From the NCBI GenBank assembly GCA_035606665.1, contig DATNEY010000057.1, positions 62,001 through 126,000 on the forward strand: a DNA stretch of 64,000 nt, written 5' to 3'. Shown piece by piece: positions 8,633 to 17,389 of the stretch; the stretch's first letter is position 1; every line of letters starts with the position of its first letter. The translations under genes were made by a program, and so were the position numbers. The notes below the pieces were generated by a model. That model was not told the origin of the DNA. It saw only the letters and a program-made list of their open reading frames with translations, and did no database searches. Source of the stretch: DASUGC01 sp035606665 (GTDB taxonomy: Bacteria > Acidobacteriota > Vicinamibacteria > Vicinamibacterales > SCN-69-37).

Positions 8633-10090
8633 TCAAGCAATGATGTCGTGAATAACGTTGCCCGAAACGTCAGTCAGTCTGAAGTCCCTGCCGCTGAAGC
8701 GATACGTCAGCTTCGTGTGGTCGATGCCCATGAGGTGGAGGATCGTCGCGTGGATGTCGTGAACGTGGACGGGCTTCTCGATCGCCTTGAATCCGAAGTC
8801 GTCGGTCGCGCCATAGGTCATGCCGCCCTTCACGCCGCCGCCGGCGAGCCACATCGTGAAGCCAAACGGATTGTGATCGCGGCCGTTTTGCGTGGGCCCG
8901 GCGCCGCCGCCGACTTCGACGACCGGCGTCCGGCCGAACTCTGAGCCGCAGACGACGAGCGTGTCCTTGAACAGGCCGCGCGACTTCAAGTCCTTGATGA
9001 CCGCGGCATACGGCTGATCCGAGTCCTTCGCGTTCTTGCGGTGCAACTGAATGTCGTTGTGGTGATCCCAGGGATCGCCCGTGGCGTAGTAGACCTGAAC
9101 CATCCGGACACCCTTCTCGACAAGACGCACCGCCATCAGGCAGCCCCGCGCCGTGCTGCCAATGCCGTAGAGTTTCTGCGTCGCCTCGCTCTCCTTCCGG
9201 ATGTCGAACACCTCAGGCGCCTCGGTCTGCATCCGGTAGGCGACTTCCATGGAATTGATCGCCGCTTCGAGTTGCGGATCCCGCGCCTCGCCCGCCTGGC
9301 GCATCTTGTCCAGCTTCTCGAGCAGGTCGAGCTCTCGCCGCTGCTCGGGAAGCGTGAAGTCCTTGTTGTTGATGAACGACACGAGCTTCTTTGGATCGAA
9401 ATCTTTTCCAAAGAGCTGATCCGGCTTCTCGGGCTTGTCCGAAATGAACGTGCCCTGGTTCACCGCGGGCAGAAACGAGTTGTTCCACAGCGGCGGCCCG
9501 ACGGTGGTCGGCATGTCGGGGCACAGCACCACGTAGCCGGGCAGGTTCTTGTTCTCCGAGCCGAGCCCGTACGTCAGCCAGGCTCCGAGCGACGGACGGC
9601 CAGCCTGCGTATGGCCGGTGTTCATCATGAGCATCGACGGCTCGTGATTCGGGATGTCGGTGTAGACCGATCGTACGAAGCACATGTCGTCCACGCACTC
9701 GGCGAGATTCGGCCAGATCTCGCTCACGTCCATCCCGCACTGGCCGTACTTCTTGAACGTGAACGGCGACTTGAGAAGCGTGCCTGTCTTCCGCTCTGTC
9801 GCGACGTAGCCGCCGGGCAGCGGCTGCCCGTGATACTTCTCCAGCATCGGCTTCGGATCGAAGGAGTCGACCTGCGACAGTCCGCCGTTCATGAACAGGA
9901 AGATCACGCGCTTCGCGCGCGCGGGGTGATCCAGTTTCCGCGGGTCCAGCATTCCCTGCTGTGGGTCGAGGATGCCCGCCGCCTGGAGCGACTGCCCCAC
10001 CAGACTCGCGAATGCGAGCATGCCGAAACCGCTGCCCATCCGGCAGAGCGCGTCGCGGCGCGTTGGAGGATTACGACTCTTATGCATCAA
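8633..10090 (-). CDS. DUF1501 protein, Tat-exported
   Basis: 485 residues. The N-terminus carries a twin-arginine signal (PTRRDALCRMGSGFGMLAFA), as usual for DUF1501 members, which are related to the alkaline phosphatase/sulfatase fold. Visible elements include the family opening KRVIFLFMNGGLSQVDSFDPKP and the later blocks ATGDPWDHHNDI and VCGSEFGRTPVVE. It lies directly downstream of the DUF1549/DUF1553 gene on the same strand, the standard pairing in planctomycetes, verrucomicrobia and some acidobacteria. The function of the pair is not established; a role in processing polysaccharide or sulfated substrates in the periplasm is inference. The start has two consecutive ATGs (10090 and 10087). 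Confidence 0.9.
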   Translation of the reverse strand: MMHKSRNPPTRRDALCRMGSGFGMLAFASLVGQSLQAAGILDPQQGMLDPRKLDHPARAKRVIFLFMNGGLSQVDSFDPKPMLEKYHGQPLPGGYVATERKTGTLLKSPFTFKKYGQCGMDVSEIWPNLAECVDDMCFVRSVYTDIPNHEPSMLMMNTGHTQAGRPSLGAWLTYGLGSENKNLPGYVVLCPDMPTTVGPPLWNNSFLPAVNQGTFISDKPEKPDQLFGKDFDPKKLVSFINNKDFTLPEQRRELDLLEKLDKMRQAGEARDPQLEAAINSMEVAYRMQTEAPEVFDIRKESEATQKLYGIGSTARGCLMAVRLVEKGVRMVQVYYATGDPWDHHNDIQLHRKNAKDSDQPYAAVIKDLKSRGLFKDTLVVCGSEFGRTPVVEVGGGAGPTQNGRDHNPFGFTMWLAGGGVKGGMTYGATDDFGFKAIEKPVHVHDIHATILHLMGIDHTKLTYRFSGRDFRLTDVSGNVIHDIIA

Positions 10091-10106
10091 TTACAACCTG
10101 CTACTC

Positions 10107-10154
10107 GCCGGCCCTGAAGGGCCGGCCTACGTAGGCCGGGGCTTCAGCCCCGGC
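10107..10154. repeat. Short-hairpin repeat pair inside the DUF1549-DUF1501 operon
   Basis: 10107-10126 is GCCGGCCC-TGAA-GGGCCGGC and 10135-10154 is GCCGGGGC-TTCA-GCCCCGGC. Between and overlapping them is the palindrome GGCCTACGTAGGCC (10124-10137). The pair lies between two co-oriented genes, so a simple terminator role is unlikely unless it attenuates the downstream DUF1501 gene. Confidence 0.8.
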
Positions 10155-10157
10155 AAA

Positions 10158-13100
10158 TCAGTTCAGAAAAAGAAACTCATTCGAGCTCAGCAGCACCTTG
10201 ATGTACCGGCCCAGTGCCGTCACCGGTTTCTTGTCCTTGCTGTCGGCCAGCGCGGAGGCACCCGCCGTCACGCCGGACATCATGCCCTCAACAGGCGCGG
10301 CTGGTGCTGCTGCCGGTGCGGGCGCGCCTGGTGCAGGCGCTGGTTTTCCGTCCTTCATCGCCGCAGCCGCGGCATCCTTCGCCTTGTTCTCTTCCGCTTT
10401 CTTTTCTTCGTACTGCTTCATCGGCTCCGCTTCGAGAAAGTCGAGGCCCGCTTTGAGCTCGGCGGGAGCCGGCGAACGCCCGAAGAGAATGCGATACGCC
10501 TTCTGAATCCGCGCGGTGTCCGTAGGCTCGGCAATCACGCGCTCGGCGACGCGCTCGGCCTGCTGCTGCATGAAGTCGCTGTTCATGAGGAACAGCCGTT
10601 GCAGCGGAACGTTCGTCGTAAATCGCTTTTCGGCCGACTGCATCGGGCTCGGGAAATCGAAGAGCTGCAGGAATTCGTCGAGCCGATACCGGCTCACGCG
10701 GCCGTAGATGGTACGCCGCGTCGCGAGCGGCGTCAGCGCAATAGACGGTCCACCCATCTTGTCGTCGAGCGACCCGGCCACGGACAGGACGGAATCCCGC
10801 AACTGCTCGGCCGACAGCCGTGCGCGATTGGCATGCCAGTAGAGCCGGTTGCCCGAGTCCTTGTCGAAAGCAGCTTTGTTGTCCGCCGTGCTCAGCTGAT
10901 ACACGGCGCTCCGCATGATTTCGCGGTGCAGTGCCTTGATCGACATGCCGTTCCTGACGAAGAACTGCGCGAGGTAATCGAGCAGCTCCGGATGACTCGG
11001 CCGCTCGCCGTTCACGCCGAAATTGCTCGGCGTGTCGACGAGGCCCGTGCCGAAGTGCTTCTTCCAGACCCGATTCACGATGAGGCGCGCAGCAATCGGT
11101 TGCCGGACGATGGCCTCGGCCATCTCGAGGCGGCCACTGCCCTTCGAAAACTTCTGCCGCTCGGTCTCGCCAAGCACGGTCAGAAACCCGCGCGCAACCT
11201 CGGCGCCTTGCCGATAGGCACTCCCGCGAACGGCGACCTTCAGGTTCTCTGGTTTCTCGATGTCCTGCACGCCGTGGACGTACGCGTAGGGCTCGGGCAT
11301 CGCCTTCTCCATTGCGGCGATGTCGTCGCGTAGCGCCTGAATCAGCGCCCGGCGATCGGGACCGAGCTGCCGCTCGAGGCCCCAGCCGCTGAAGAGGAGC
11401 AACGCGGGCTTCCTCGGCATCCCGGGCGGTGGATTCTCGAGATCGTTTGAGAAGACATCCGTCCACAGGTTCGTCCGCTCGATCGGCATCGTCTTCAGCT
11501 CGAGGCCGCAGCCGGGACAGAAGTCGTCGTTCGTCTTGAACTCGTTGGGCTTGTTCGCGAACACGCGCGGCTTCGTCGTCGGCAGCGCCTTCGCCTGGAT
11601 GATGTCGTTCTCGGCCTTGACCTGGCGGCGCGCGATCAACACGTCGATCAGCAGTTCCTGGAATTCTTCGCCGAGGCGCTTTGCTTCCGCCTCGGTCCCG
11701 CCCTTCCTGATCATGTCCTGCCAGGACTTGAGATACGGATAGAACGTCGGCGGCTTCTCGAGGAATCTGAGCCACCGGTCGAAGAGCTCGTAGTCGAGCT
11801 TCTGGGCGTTGACTGTGCGGGTCTTCTCTTCCTTGGGCTCGCCGGTCACGCGCCAGGCCGCGACCATGTACTTGGAGGCCTGAAACGCGAGCGTCTCGGC
11901 CAGCTGCTGTCCCTCGTTGAACATGAAGGTGCCGAGCAGATCGCTCTTCTTCTCGATCTTCTTCTCCTGCGCCTTGAAGTCATCGACGAGCGCCTTCGGC
12001 GCGAGCGGATACTCGTGGTACTCGGTGTTCAGGAACACGCCGGCCAGCGCGTAATAGTCGGTCGTTGGAATCGGGTCGTACTTGTGGTCGTGACACCGCG
12101 CACAGCCCACGGTGAGGCCGAGAAAGCCGCGGCTCACCGCATCGACGCGATCGTGGCGCTCGTCCGCGCGCGTGACCTCCACAGCGCCGTTGTCGTAGTA
12201 CCACGGCCCGAGGCCGAGGAAACCGAGCGCGGGCAGGTTCCGAACCTTCAGGGACTCGTCCATCAGGTCCGCCGCGAGCTGTGCCTTCACGAACTGGTCG
12301 TATGGCAGGTCGTCGTTGAAGGCCTTGATGACCCAGTCGCGGTAGAGATACGCGTTCGGATAGGGATTCAGTCCGCGTCCTTTCGGATCGAGGCTGCGGT
12401 AGTCGTCCTCCCCATAGCGTGCGACATCGAGCCACATTCGCGCCCACGTCTCGCCGTAGCGCGGTGACGCCAGCAACCGATCCACGACCTTCGAAAACGC
12501 CGCGGGCGATGAGTCCTTCAGAAACGCGTCCACTTCCTCGGGCGTGGGAGGCAGGCCGGTGAGATCGAACGTGGCCCGGCGCAGCAAAGCGACCTTGTCG
12601 GTCGGACCCACCGGATGGAGGCCGTCCTTTTCGAGCCTCGAAAGGATGAAGCGATCGATGTCGGTCTTCGGCCACGCGCGATCTCGCACCACCGGTGGCG
12701 TGTGAGACGCGAGCGGCACGATCGACCAGAACTTGCGGTGCTCGGCCGTGAGGGCCATCTCGCGGACCGGGGCCGCCGAGGCCGCGGACTTCGAGCCTGC
12801 GGGCCAGAGCGCGCCCGCGCGCACCCATTCCGTCAGCACATCGATGTCCTCCGGCTTGAGCTTCGACTTGCCCTTCGGCATCTTCGGCGCGCCGGGATCC
12901 TGCCGTACCGCTTGAATCAGCAGACTCTCCTTCGGATCGCCTTCAACGATCGCGGGCCCCGACTCCCCGCCCTTTAGGAGCGCCTCGCGCGAATCGAGCC
13001 GCAGGCCGCCCTTCGCGTCTTCGGTATGGCAGTCGTAGCAGTTGGCAGCGAGGATCGGCCGGACGCGCGTTTCGAAGAAGTCCGGCGCCTTGGCAGCTGC

Positions 13101-13226
13101 CGCGAACGGAGAGGGTTGTTGGGGATCGGTGGCAGAAGCCTGCCTCGCCGCGACGGCACCGGCCAGCATGCTCGACAGAAATACGCCGATCCACGCCGTG
13201 TGCGCGGACCGCGAACGCTCAATCAT
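10158..13226 (-). CDS. Secreted c-type cytochrome with DUF1549 and DUF1553 domains
   Basis: 1022 residues. The N-terminal signal or anchor (about 10-30) is followed by a PSCyt1 cytochrome c domain with a single heme-binding site (C63-Y-D-C66-H67), then PSCyt2 (DUF1549, about 180-400, with a second-type motif CARCHDHKYDPI) and PSD1 (DUF1553, about 690-960). An Ala/Pro-rich linker lies near the C-terminus (AAPAAPVEG). The family works together with DUF1501 partners in the periplasm; electron transfer during substrate oxidation is inferred from the heme motif, and the substrate is unknown. A GAGGG lies 6-10 nt before the ATG at 13226. The CATAAT at 13251-13256 (minus strand) overlaps the -10 of the divergent YVTN gene. 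Confidence 0.9.
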   Translation of the reverse strand: MIERSRSAHTAWIGVFLSSMLAGAVAARQASATDPQQPSPFAAAAKAPDFFETRVRPILAANCYDCHTEDAKGGLRLDSREALLKGGESGPAIVEGDPKESLLIQAVRQDPGAPKMPKGKSKLKPEDIDVLTEWVRAGALWPAGSKSAASAAPVREMALTAEHRKFWSIVPLASHTPPVVRDRAWPKTDIDRFILSRLEKDGLHPVGPTDKVALLRRATFDLTGLPPTPEEVDAFLKDSSPAAFSKVVDRLLASPRYGETWARMWLDVARYGEDDYRSLDPKGRGLNPYPNAYLYRDWVIKAFNDDLPYDQFVKAQLAADLMDESLKVRNLPALGFLGLGPWYYDNGAVEVTRADERHDRVDAVSRGFLGLTVGCARCHDHKYDPIPTTDYYALAGVFLNTEYHEYPLAPKALVDDFKAQEKKIEKKSDLLGTFMFNEGQQLAETLAFQASKYMVAAWRVTGEPKEEKTRTVNAQKLDYELFDRWLRFLEKPPTFYPYLKSWQDMIRKGGTEAEAKRLGEEFQELLIDVLIARRQVKAENDIIQAKALPTTKPRVFANKPNEFKTNDDFCPGCGLELKTMPIERTNLWTDVFSNDLENPPPGMPRKPALLLFSGWGLERQLGPDRRALIQALRDDIAAMEKAMPEPYAYVHGVQDIEKPENLKVAVRGSAYRQGAEVARGFLTVLGETERQKFSKGSGRLEMAEAIVRQPIAARLIVNRVWKKHFGTGLVDTPSNFGVNGERPSHPELLDYLAQFFVRNGMSIKALHREIMRSAVYQLSTADNKAAFDKDSGNRLYWHANRARLSAEQLRDSVLSVAGSLDDKMGGPSIALTPLATRRTIYGRVSRYRLDEFLQLFDFPSPMQSAEKRFTTNVPLQRLFLMNSDFMQQQAERVAERVIAEPTDTARIQKAYRILFGRSPAPAELKAGLDFLEAEPMKQYEEKKAEENKAKDAAAAAMKDGKPAPAPGAPAPAAAPAAPVEGMMSGVTAGASALADSKDKKPVTALGRYIKVLLSSNEFLFLN

Positions 13227-13264
13227 CCGTAACCCTCAGCAAAGACTAGGTATTATGGTCGCCG
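13227..13264. promoter_or_regulatory. Compact divergent promoter region, possible leaderless start
   Basis: Only 38 bp separate the starts of the DUF1549/1553 gene (minus) and the YVTN gene (plus). TATTAT at 13251-13256 reads as CATAAT on the other strand, so overlapping -10 elements could serve both. On the plus side the hexamer ends 8 nt before the ATG at 13265 and there is no Shine-Dalgarno, which points to a leaderless or near-leaderless mRNA. Confidence 0.4.
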
Positions 13265-14260
13265 ATGCGATTGCCCGGCAAACTCCATCTTGGTGCACTG
13301 ATTGTAGTTCTCGGCACGACCGCGGCCGGACTTGCGCAATCGGCGAAGCCCGAGCCCACGCCCACGCCGGCGGCTCCCCCGATCAAGCTCCTGCTGACGA
13401 GTCTCGTGCCAGACGCGACGATCGAGATCGCGGGAGAGACCTCGTTTGCGTCGGGACCGGACGGTGTCTGGATTTCGAGCCGAACCACCGGCACGGCCGT
13501 TCGCATCGACCCCAAAACGAACAAGCCGGAGAAGCCGGTGTCGATCGGCAACGAACCGTGCCAGTCGCTCGTCTTCGCGTTCAAGTCGCTCTGGTCGCCG
13601 ATCTGTGCCGGAGGCGCCCTGCGCAGAGTGACTCCCACCGATCCGGACAAGCCCGTCACCATTACAACAGCCGTCCGTGGCGCCGGTCCGCTCGTCGCCG
13701 CCACAGGCAGTATCTGGATGATCACGGACGCCGCGGGATCGCTCGTGCGCATCGATCCGGACACGAACGCGGTGGTCGCCGAAGTGACGATCGCAAACGG
13801 CGCCACCGCTCTCGCCGTATCGGGCGACACGCTCTGGGTGGCCTCGAAAACGAAGGCGATGGTCTCCCGCGTCAACGGCCATACGAACGTCGTCGAGGAG
13901 ACCGTCAAGGTCGGCGCTTCACCGCTGGCGGTCGCGTCGGGCGAAGGCAGTATCTGGGTGCTCAACAGCGACGGCAGCGTGTCGCGCATCGATCCCAAGA
14001 CGAACAAGGTCATCGAAACGATCAAGACCGGCGCCGCCGGCACGACGGGCACGATCGCCGTCGGTGAAGGATCCGTGTGGCTGAGCACGCCGGGCTTCCC
14101 GCTTTCGCGGATCGATCCCAAAACAAACCGCCTGGCCCAGCAGTTCACTGGACCAGGCGGCGGTGTGTTTCTGATCGCTCAGAAGTCGATCTGGCTCAAC
14201 GCGACGCCGACCCATGTGTGGCGGGTTGACCCGAAACGGGTCGAGGCGACGCGGAAGTAG
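13265..14260 (+). CDS. Secreted YVTN/YncE-type beta-propeller protein
   Basis: 331 residues with a signal peptide (about 1-25, ending AAGLAQ). The rest is repeats of about 40-45 residues with the recurring pattern WxxxxxxGxVxRIDPxTNKV (for example VARIDPKTNKVIETI-like blocks and SIWVLNSDGSVSRID), typical of a seven-bladed YncE or streptogramin-lyase-like propeller. No catalytic residues can be assigned. Probably a periplasmic or surface binding scaffold. No Shine-Dalgarno is seen before the ATG. Confidence 0.8.
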   Translation: MRLPGKLHLGALIVVLGTTAAGLAQSAKPEPTPTPAAPPIKLLLTSLVPDATIEIAGETSFASGPDGVWISSRTTGTAVRIDPKTNKPEKPVSIGNEPCQSLVFAFKSLWSPICAGGALRRVTPTDPDKPVTITTAVRGAGPLVAATGSIWMITDAAGSLVRIDPDTNAVVAEVTIANGATALAVSGDTLWVASKTKAMVSRVNGHTNVVEETVKVGASPLAVASGEGSIWVLNSDGSVSRIDPKTNKVIETIKTGAAGTTGTIAVGEGSVWLSTPGFPLSRIDPKTNRLAQQFTGPGGGVFLIAQKSIWLNATPTHVWRVDPKRVEATRK

Positions 14261-14272
14261 CCGAACGGGCGG

Positions 14273-14286
14273 CGGGCTCGAGCCCG
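14273..14286. repeat. Degenerate short hairpin between convergent genes
   Basis: CGGGC-TCGA-GCCCG, a 5-bp stem with a 4-nt loop just before the S9 peptidase stop codon. It is a weak member of the GCCGGG-type hairpin family, or a simple terminator stem. Confidence 0.5.
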
Positions 14287-14287
14287 T

Positions 14288-16843
14288 CTACTTGATCACT
14301 CTGGCCTTCACTTCCGGGAAGAACGCCTCGATCTCCATCGCCACATAGTCAGGCTCGTCGTCGCCGTTGCCCGGGGTCGCGTTCGGTGGCAGGTCGTTCC
14401 AGTTCGGCGGCGTGAGTCCCCGCAGGTGCTTCACGAAAAAGTCATTGCGCTTGCGAGCGGTGATCGGGCTGCCGGCGCCGTGGTCGGCGCCCGGAATCAC
14501 GACAAGCTCGAACTCCTTGCCGGCCCTGACGAGCGCGTTCACGACCTGCATCGTAGACGACGGATCGACGTTCGTGTCGAGTTCCGGCACGACGAGCTGC
14601 AGGCTGCCCTTCAAATTCTTCGCGTTGTCGACATTCGACGAGGCGCCGTAATGCGGGCCGAGGGGCCAGCCCATCCACTGCTCGTTCCACCAGATCTTGT
14701 CCATGCGGTTGTCGTGACAGCCCGAGTTCGACACGGCGACCTTATAGAAGTCCGGGTGGAACAGCACGCCGCCCGTGGAATTCTGCCCGCCTGCTGACGT
14801 GCCATAGATGCCCACCCGCGTGATGTCGTACCACGGATACTTCGCCGCGATCGCCTTGTGCCACAGGATGCGATCCGGGAAACCGGCGTCTCCAAGGTTC
14901 TTGTAGGCGACGTCATGGAAGGCCTTGGAGCGGTTCGCAGTGCCCATGCCGTCGACCTGGACCACGATGAACCCGAGCTCGGCCAGCGCCATCATGCCGG
15001 CCTGTGTACTCCACGGCTTCGGAACGAAGGAGCCCTGCGGCCCCGCGTAGATGTTCTCGATGACGGGGTACTTCTTCGTCGCGTCGAAATTCGTCGGCTT
15101 GATGATGATGCCCCAGATGTCCGTCTGGCCGTCACGCGCCTTCGACACGAAGACTTCCGGCAACTTCCAGCCGGTCGCGAGCAGATCGGTCGCGTCACCC
15201 TTCTCGAGATTGAGGACCAGCGATTGGTCGCTCGCCTTGCGCAGATCGCTCACCGGCGGCATGTCGACGCGGGAATAGGTGTCCACGTAGTACTGCCGAT
15301 CGGGAGACCATGCAATCGTGTGCGTGCCGTCCCCGACGGTGTAGCGCGTCAGACCCGTTCCGTCGAAGTTCACGCGGAAATTGTTCATGTAGTACGGGTC
15401 CTTGCCAGCGTCCATGCCGTTCGCCTGGAAGTAGATCTGGCGCGCCGTCTCATCGATGCGCTCGACGAAGTTCACCTGCCAGGCACCCTTCGTGATTTGG
15501 TTCTTCACCCGGCCCGTGGCGCGATCGTAGAGATACAGGTGCGCCCAGCCGTCCCGCTGCGACATCCAGATGATTTCCTTCCCGTCCGGCGAGTCCCAAC
15601 GGTACGTCCGGCCCGATGACAATCCCTGGGCCTGGCGGTTGTAATAGATGAAGGTCTTACTCGTCTCCTCTATGACCGCGCGCGACGCGCCTGTCGCGGC
15701 GTCTACCTCGATGACCCGGAGCGTCTGATGACCGCGCTCGTTGTATTCGAACGTGAACCCGGTGCTGTCGCGCCGCCACTCCAGACGGGTGTTGTTGAAG
15801 GGGTTCGGGAATAGCGCGCCGTCCACGATGGTCTGCTTCTTCGTTGCCACGTCGAAGAGCACGGGCTGATCGAAGTCCATGACGTCGCCGGGCTTGCGAT
15901 AGGAGCGGGTGAACGTGTTCGGCTGGAGCTGGTCGTCTGGCGACGACCGCACGTAGGTCACCAGCCGGTTGTAGCCAGGCCGGCGGCGCATCGCGGCGAT
16001 CTTCTTGCCGTCGGGTGACCAGTAGACGCAACAGTTGCCGCCGCCTCCACCGCCTCCCCCTGGCTCGATCCGGTAGGCGTTACCTTCCGAACCGTCGGTC
16101 GACAACGCGACCGCTTGGCTGGCCGGACCGCCAACGGGTCTGATGTAGACGTTGTAGTTCTGGATGAACGCCTCCGACTTGCCGTCGGGCGAGGGCCTGA
16201 AGGGTGACGGCGGCGGTCCAGCCAACGGATCGTTGGCCAAGCCTGCGTTTGCTCCCCGGCCGCCGCGGCCCTGACCTTGACCGCCCTGCCCACCGGCTGC
16301 CGGCGGCGTCTGTTGACGCGCGCAAGTGTAGTCGGTCAGCGCACAGCGATAGCGCGGCGCTTGTGGGGCACCAGCCGCTGGTGCGCCACCGCGTCCTCCG
16401 GCACCACCGCCTCCGCCTCCACGACCGGCTCCGCCCCCGGTTCCTGTCACGGTGACGGTGAACTCGATCGCCTGCATGTTGTCCGCGAATGTGAACGTGC
16501 TGAACGGGAGCGTGGTGGCCGTAAACGGGCCGCCAGGCGCGGAGACGAGCGCGGCAGCAAGTCGCGCGTGATCGAACGCAGCTGTTCTCGTCTTCGCGAC
16601 GGGATCGACGAGGACGAACTGGAACCCGCCCCGAACCGACTTCCGGTATGAGAACTTCGACGCGTTCTCAATCCAGTTCGGCGCGTCGGCAACATCGATC
16701 ATCTTGTTGGCGATGCGGGTGTTGAGGCCGTTGGACCGGTCGTAGTCGGCCCTGACATCGGGCGTCTGGGCGGCGCCGCCGCGCATCGTGAGAAGACCGG
16801 TGATCGCGACACACGCCAAGAGCGTCAGGTGCTTCGTTCGCAT
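14288..16843 (-). CDS. Secreted S9 (DPP IV-like) prolyl peptidase
   Basis: 851 residues from the ATG at 16843, chosen because GGAGGAA precedes it by 6 nt and because the protein then opens with a good signal peptide (MRTKHLTLLACVAITGLL). Upstream in-frame ATGs lack these. The order is a propeller domain of DPP IV type (about 40-590) with a Gly/Arg-rich insert near residues 135-200, then the alpha/beta-hydrolase domain. The catalytic triad is visible: Ser in GTSAGG, Asp in PELDTNVDP, His in GADHGAG. It cleaves dipeptides or short peptides after proline-like residues outside the cytoplasm and probably scavenges amino acids together with the M28 peptidase. The Shine-Dalgarno is buried in a hairpin (16848-16867). 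Confidence 0.92.
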   Translation of the reverse strand: MRTKHLTLLACVAITGLLTMRGGAAQTPDVRADYDRSNGLNTRIANKMIDVADAPNWIENASKFSYRKSVRGGFQFVLVDPVAKTRTAAFDHARLAAALVSAPGGPFTATTLPFSTFTFADNMQAIEFTVTVTGTGGGAGRGGGGGGAGGRGGAPAAGAPQAPRYRCALTDYTCARQQTPPAAGGQGGQGQGRGGRGANAGLANDPLAGPPPSPFRPSPDGKSEAFIQNYNVYIRPVGGPASQAVALSTDGSEGNAYRIEPGGGGGGGGNCCVYWSPDGKKIAAMRRRPGYNRLVTYVRSSPDDQLQPNTFTRSYRKPGDVMDFDQPVLFDVATKKQTIVDGALFPNPFNNTRLEWRRDSTGFTFEYNERGHQTLRVIEVDAATGASRAVIEETSKTFIYYNRQAQGLSSGRTYRWDSPDGKEIIWMSQRDGWAHLYLYDRATGRVKNQITKGAWQVNFVERIDETARQIYFQANGMDAGKDPYYMNNFRVNFDGTGLTRYTVGDGTHTIAWSPDRQYYVDTYSRVDMPPVSDLRKASDQSLVLNLEKGDATDLLATGWKLPEVFVSKARDGQTDIWGIIIKPTNFDATKKYPVIENIYAGPQGSFVPKPWSTQAGMMALAELGFIVVQVDGMGTANRSKAFHDVAYKNLGDAGFPDRILWHKAIAAKYPWYDITRVGIYGTSAGGQNSTGGVLFHPDFYKVAVSNSGCHDNRMDKIWWNEQWMGWPLGPHYGASSNVDNAKNLKGSLQLVVPELDTNVDPSSTMQVVNALVRAGKEFELVVIPGADHGAGSPITARKRNDFFVKHLRGLTPPNWNDLPPNATPGNGDDEPDYVAMEIEAFFPEVKARVIK

Positions 16844-16847
16844 GGAT

Positions 16848-16867
16848 ATTCCTCCGAGCGGAGGAAT
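16848..16867 (-). promoter_or_regulatory. Shine-Dalgarno-sequestering hairpin of the S9 peptidase mRNA
   Basis: On the message strand ATTCCTCC pairs perfectly with GGAGGAAT around a 4-nt GCTC loop. The right arm is the ribosome binding site of the S9 gene, with its end 4 nt from the ATG. The whole SD is therefore double-stranded unless opened by temperature, a protein, or an upstream ribosome. The structure is seen directly; the regulatory effect is inference. Confidence 0.6.
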
Positions 16868-17010
16868 CATACTGCCGCTTCGTCCCACCAAAGTGGAACT
16901 CATGCGTTCATGTCAGCAGCTTCTGCAAGCCCGGGGATTCAGGCAAGCCCGGCCAGGCACCTGGGCCTCTCGGTATCCGATGGCCCGGGTGACGGCGCGG
17001 AACGGCGGTG

Positions 17011-17361
17011 TCAGCCAACCACGATCTGGCAAGTGCAGGAGTAATCGCACGAACTGTAGTAGCCACCGACATCGCAGGAGAAGTCTCCCCGGCAATACAC
17101 CGGCGGTTCTCCCGGCAGGGCAGGATACTCGCCGCTGCACCAGCTGTCGCAGTCTACGGGAGGATCGCACTGTTCGTGGCCCATGGCCTCGTAACAGAGA
17201 CAGTAGCAGTCCCCACACATGTAACCGTCACAACCCGCGTCGAAGCCGCCCTCGTAACCGTCTCCCTCGCACCACATGTGTGCTTGCACGGTGTCACGGG
17301 AGCTGACGAATACGACGGCCGCGACCAGCAGTACCAGACTGAAAAGCCTAAACCTCTTCAT
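17011..17361 (-). CDS. Secreted 14-cysteine acidic mini-protein
   Basis: 116 residues. A clear Sec signal peptide (1-27, ending TVQA) leaves a mature chain of about 89 residues with 14 cysteines (31, 44, 49, 52, 54, 56, 65, 71, 75, 90, 96, 105, 109, 111), including a dense C-x2-C-x-C-x-C cluster. About 16 Asp/Glu face a single Arg, so the mature protein is strongly acidic. There is no lipobox and no recognised domain. The even cysteine number and the DsbA-like gene 28 bp upstream in the same operon suggest a disulfide-knotted or metal-binding exported product. No RiPP maturation enzyme lies nearby. GGGGGGC before the ATG at 17361 may be the ribosome binding site. Function unknown. Confidence 0.8.
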   Translation of the reverse strand: MKRFRLFSLVLLVAAVVFVSSRDTVQAHMWCEGDGYEGGFDAGCDGYMCGDCYCLCYEAMGHEQCDPPVDCDSWCSGEYPALPGEPPVYCRGDFSCDVGGYYSSCDYSCTCQIVVG

Positions 17362-17389
17362 ATGCGCCCCCCGTACCCACTCGTACCTG

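Noticed and set aside
13042..14067. Plus-strand frame of 341 codons overlapping the YVTN gene
   Set aside because: Arg/Gly/His-rich without strand pattern; the overlapping frame from 13265 has a signal peptide and propeller repeats.
16844..17010. Small gene between the S9 and mini-protein genes
   Set aside because: No frame with ribosome binding site and coding character; the gap holds the SD hairpin and a short GCAAGCCCGG direct repeat only.
17011..17361. Mini-protein as a RiPP precursor
   Set aside because: It has a Sec signal peptide and no adjacent radical SAM, cyclodehydratase, lanthipeptide or lasso enzyme; the radical SAM gene at 57415 is 40 kb away.
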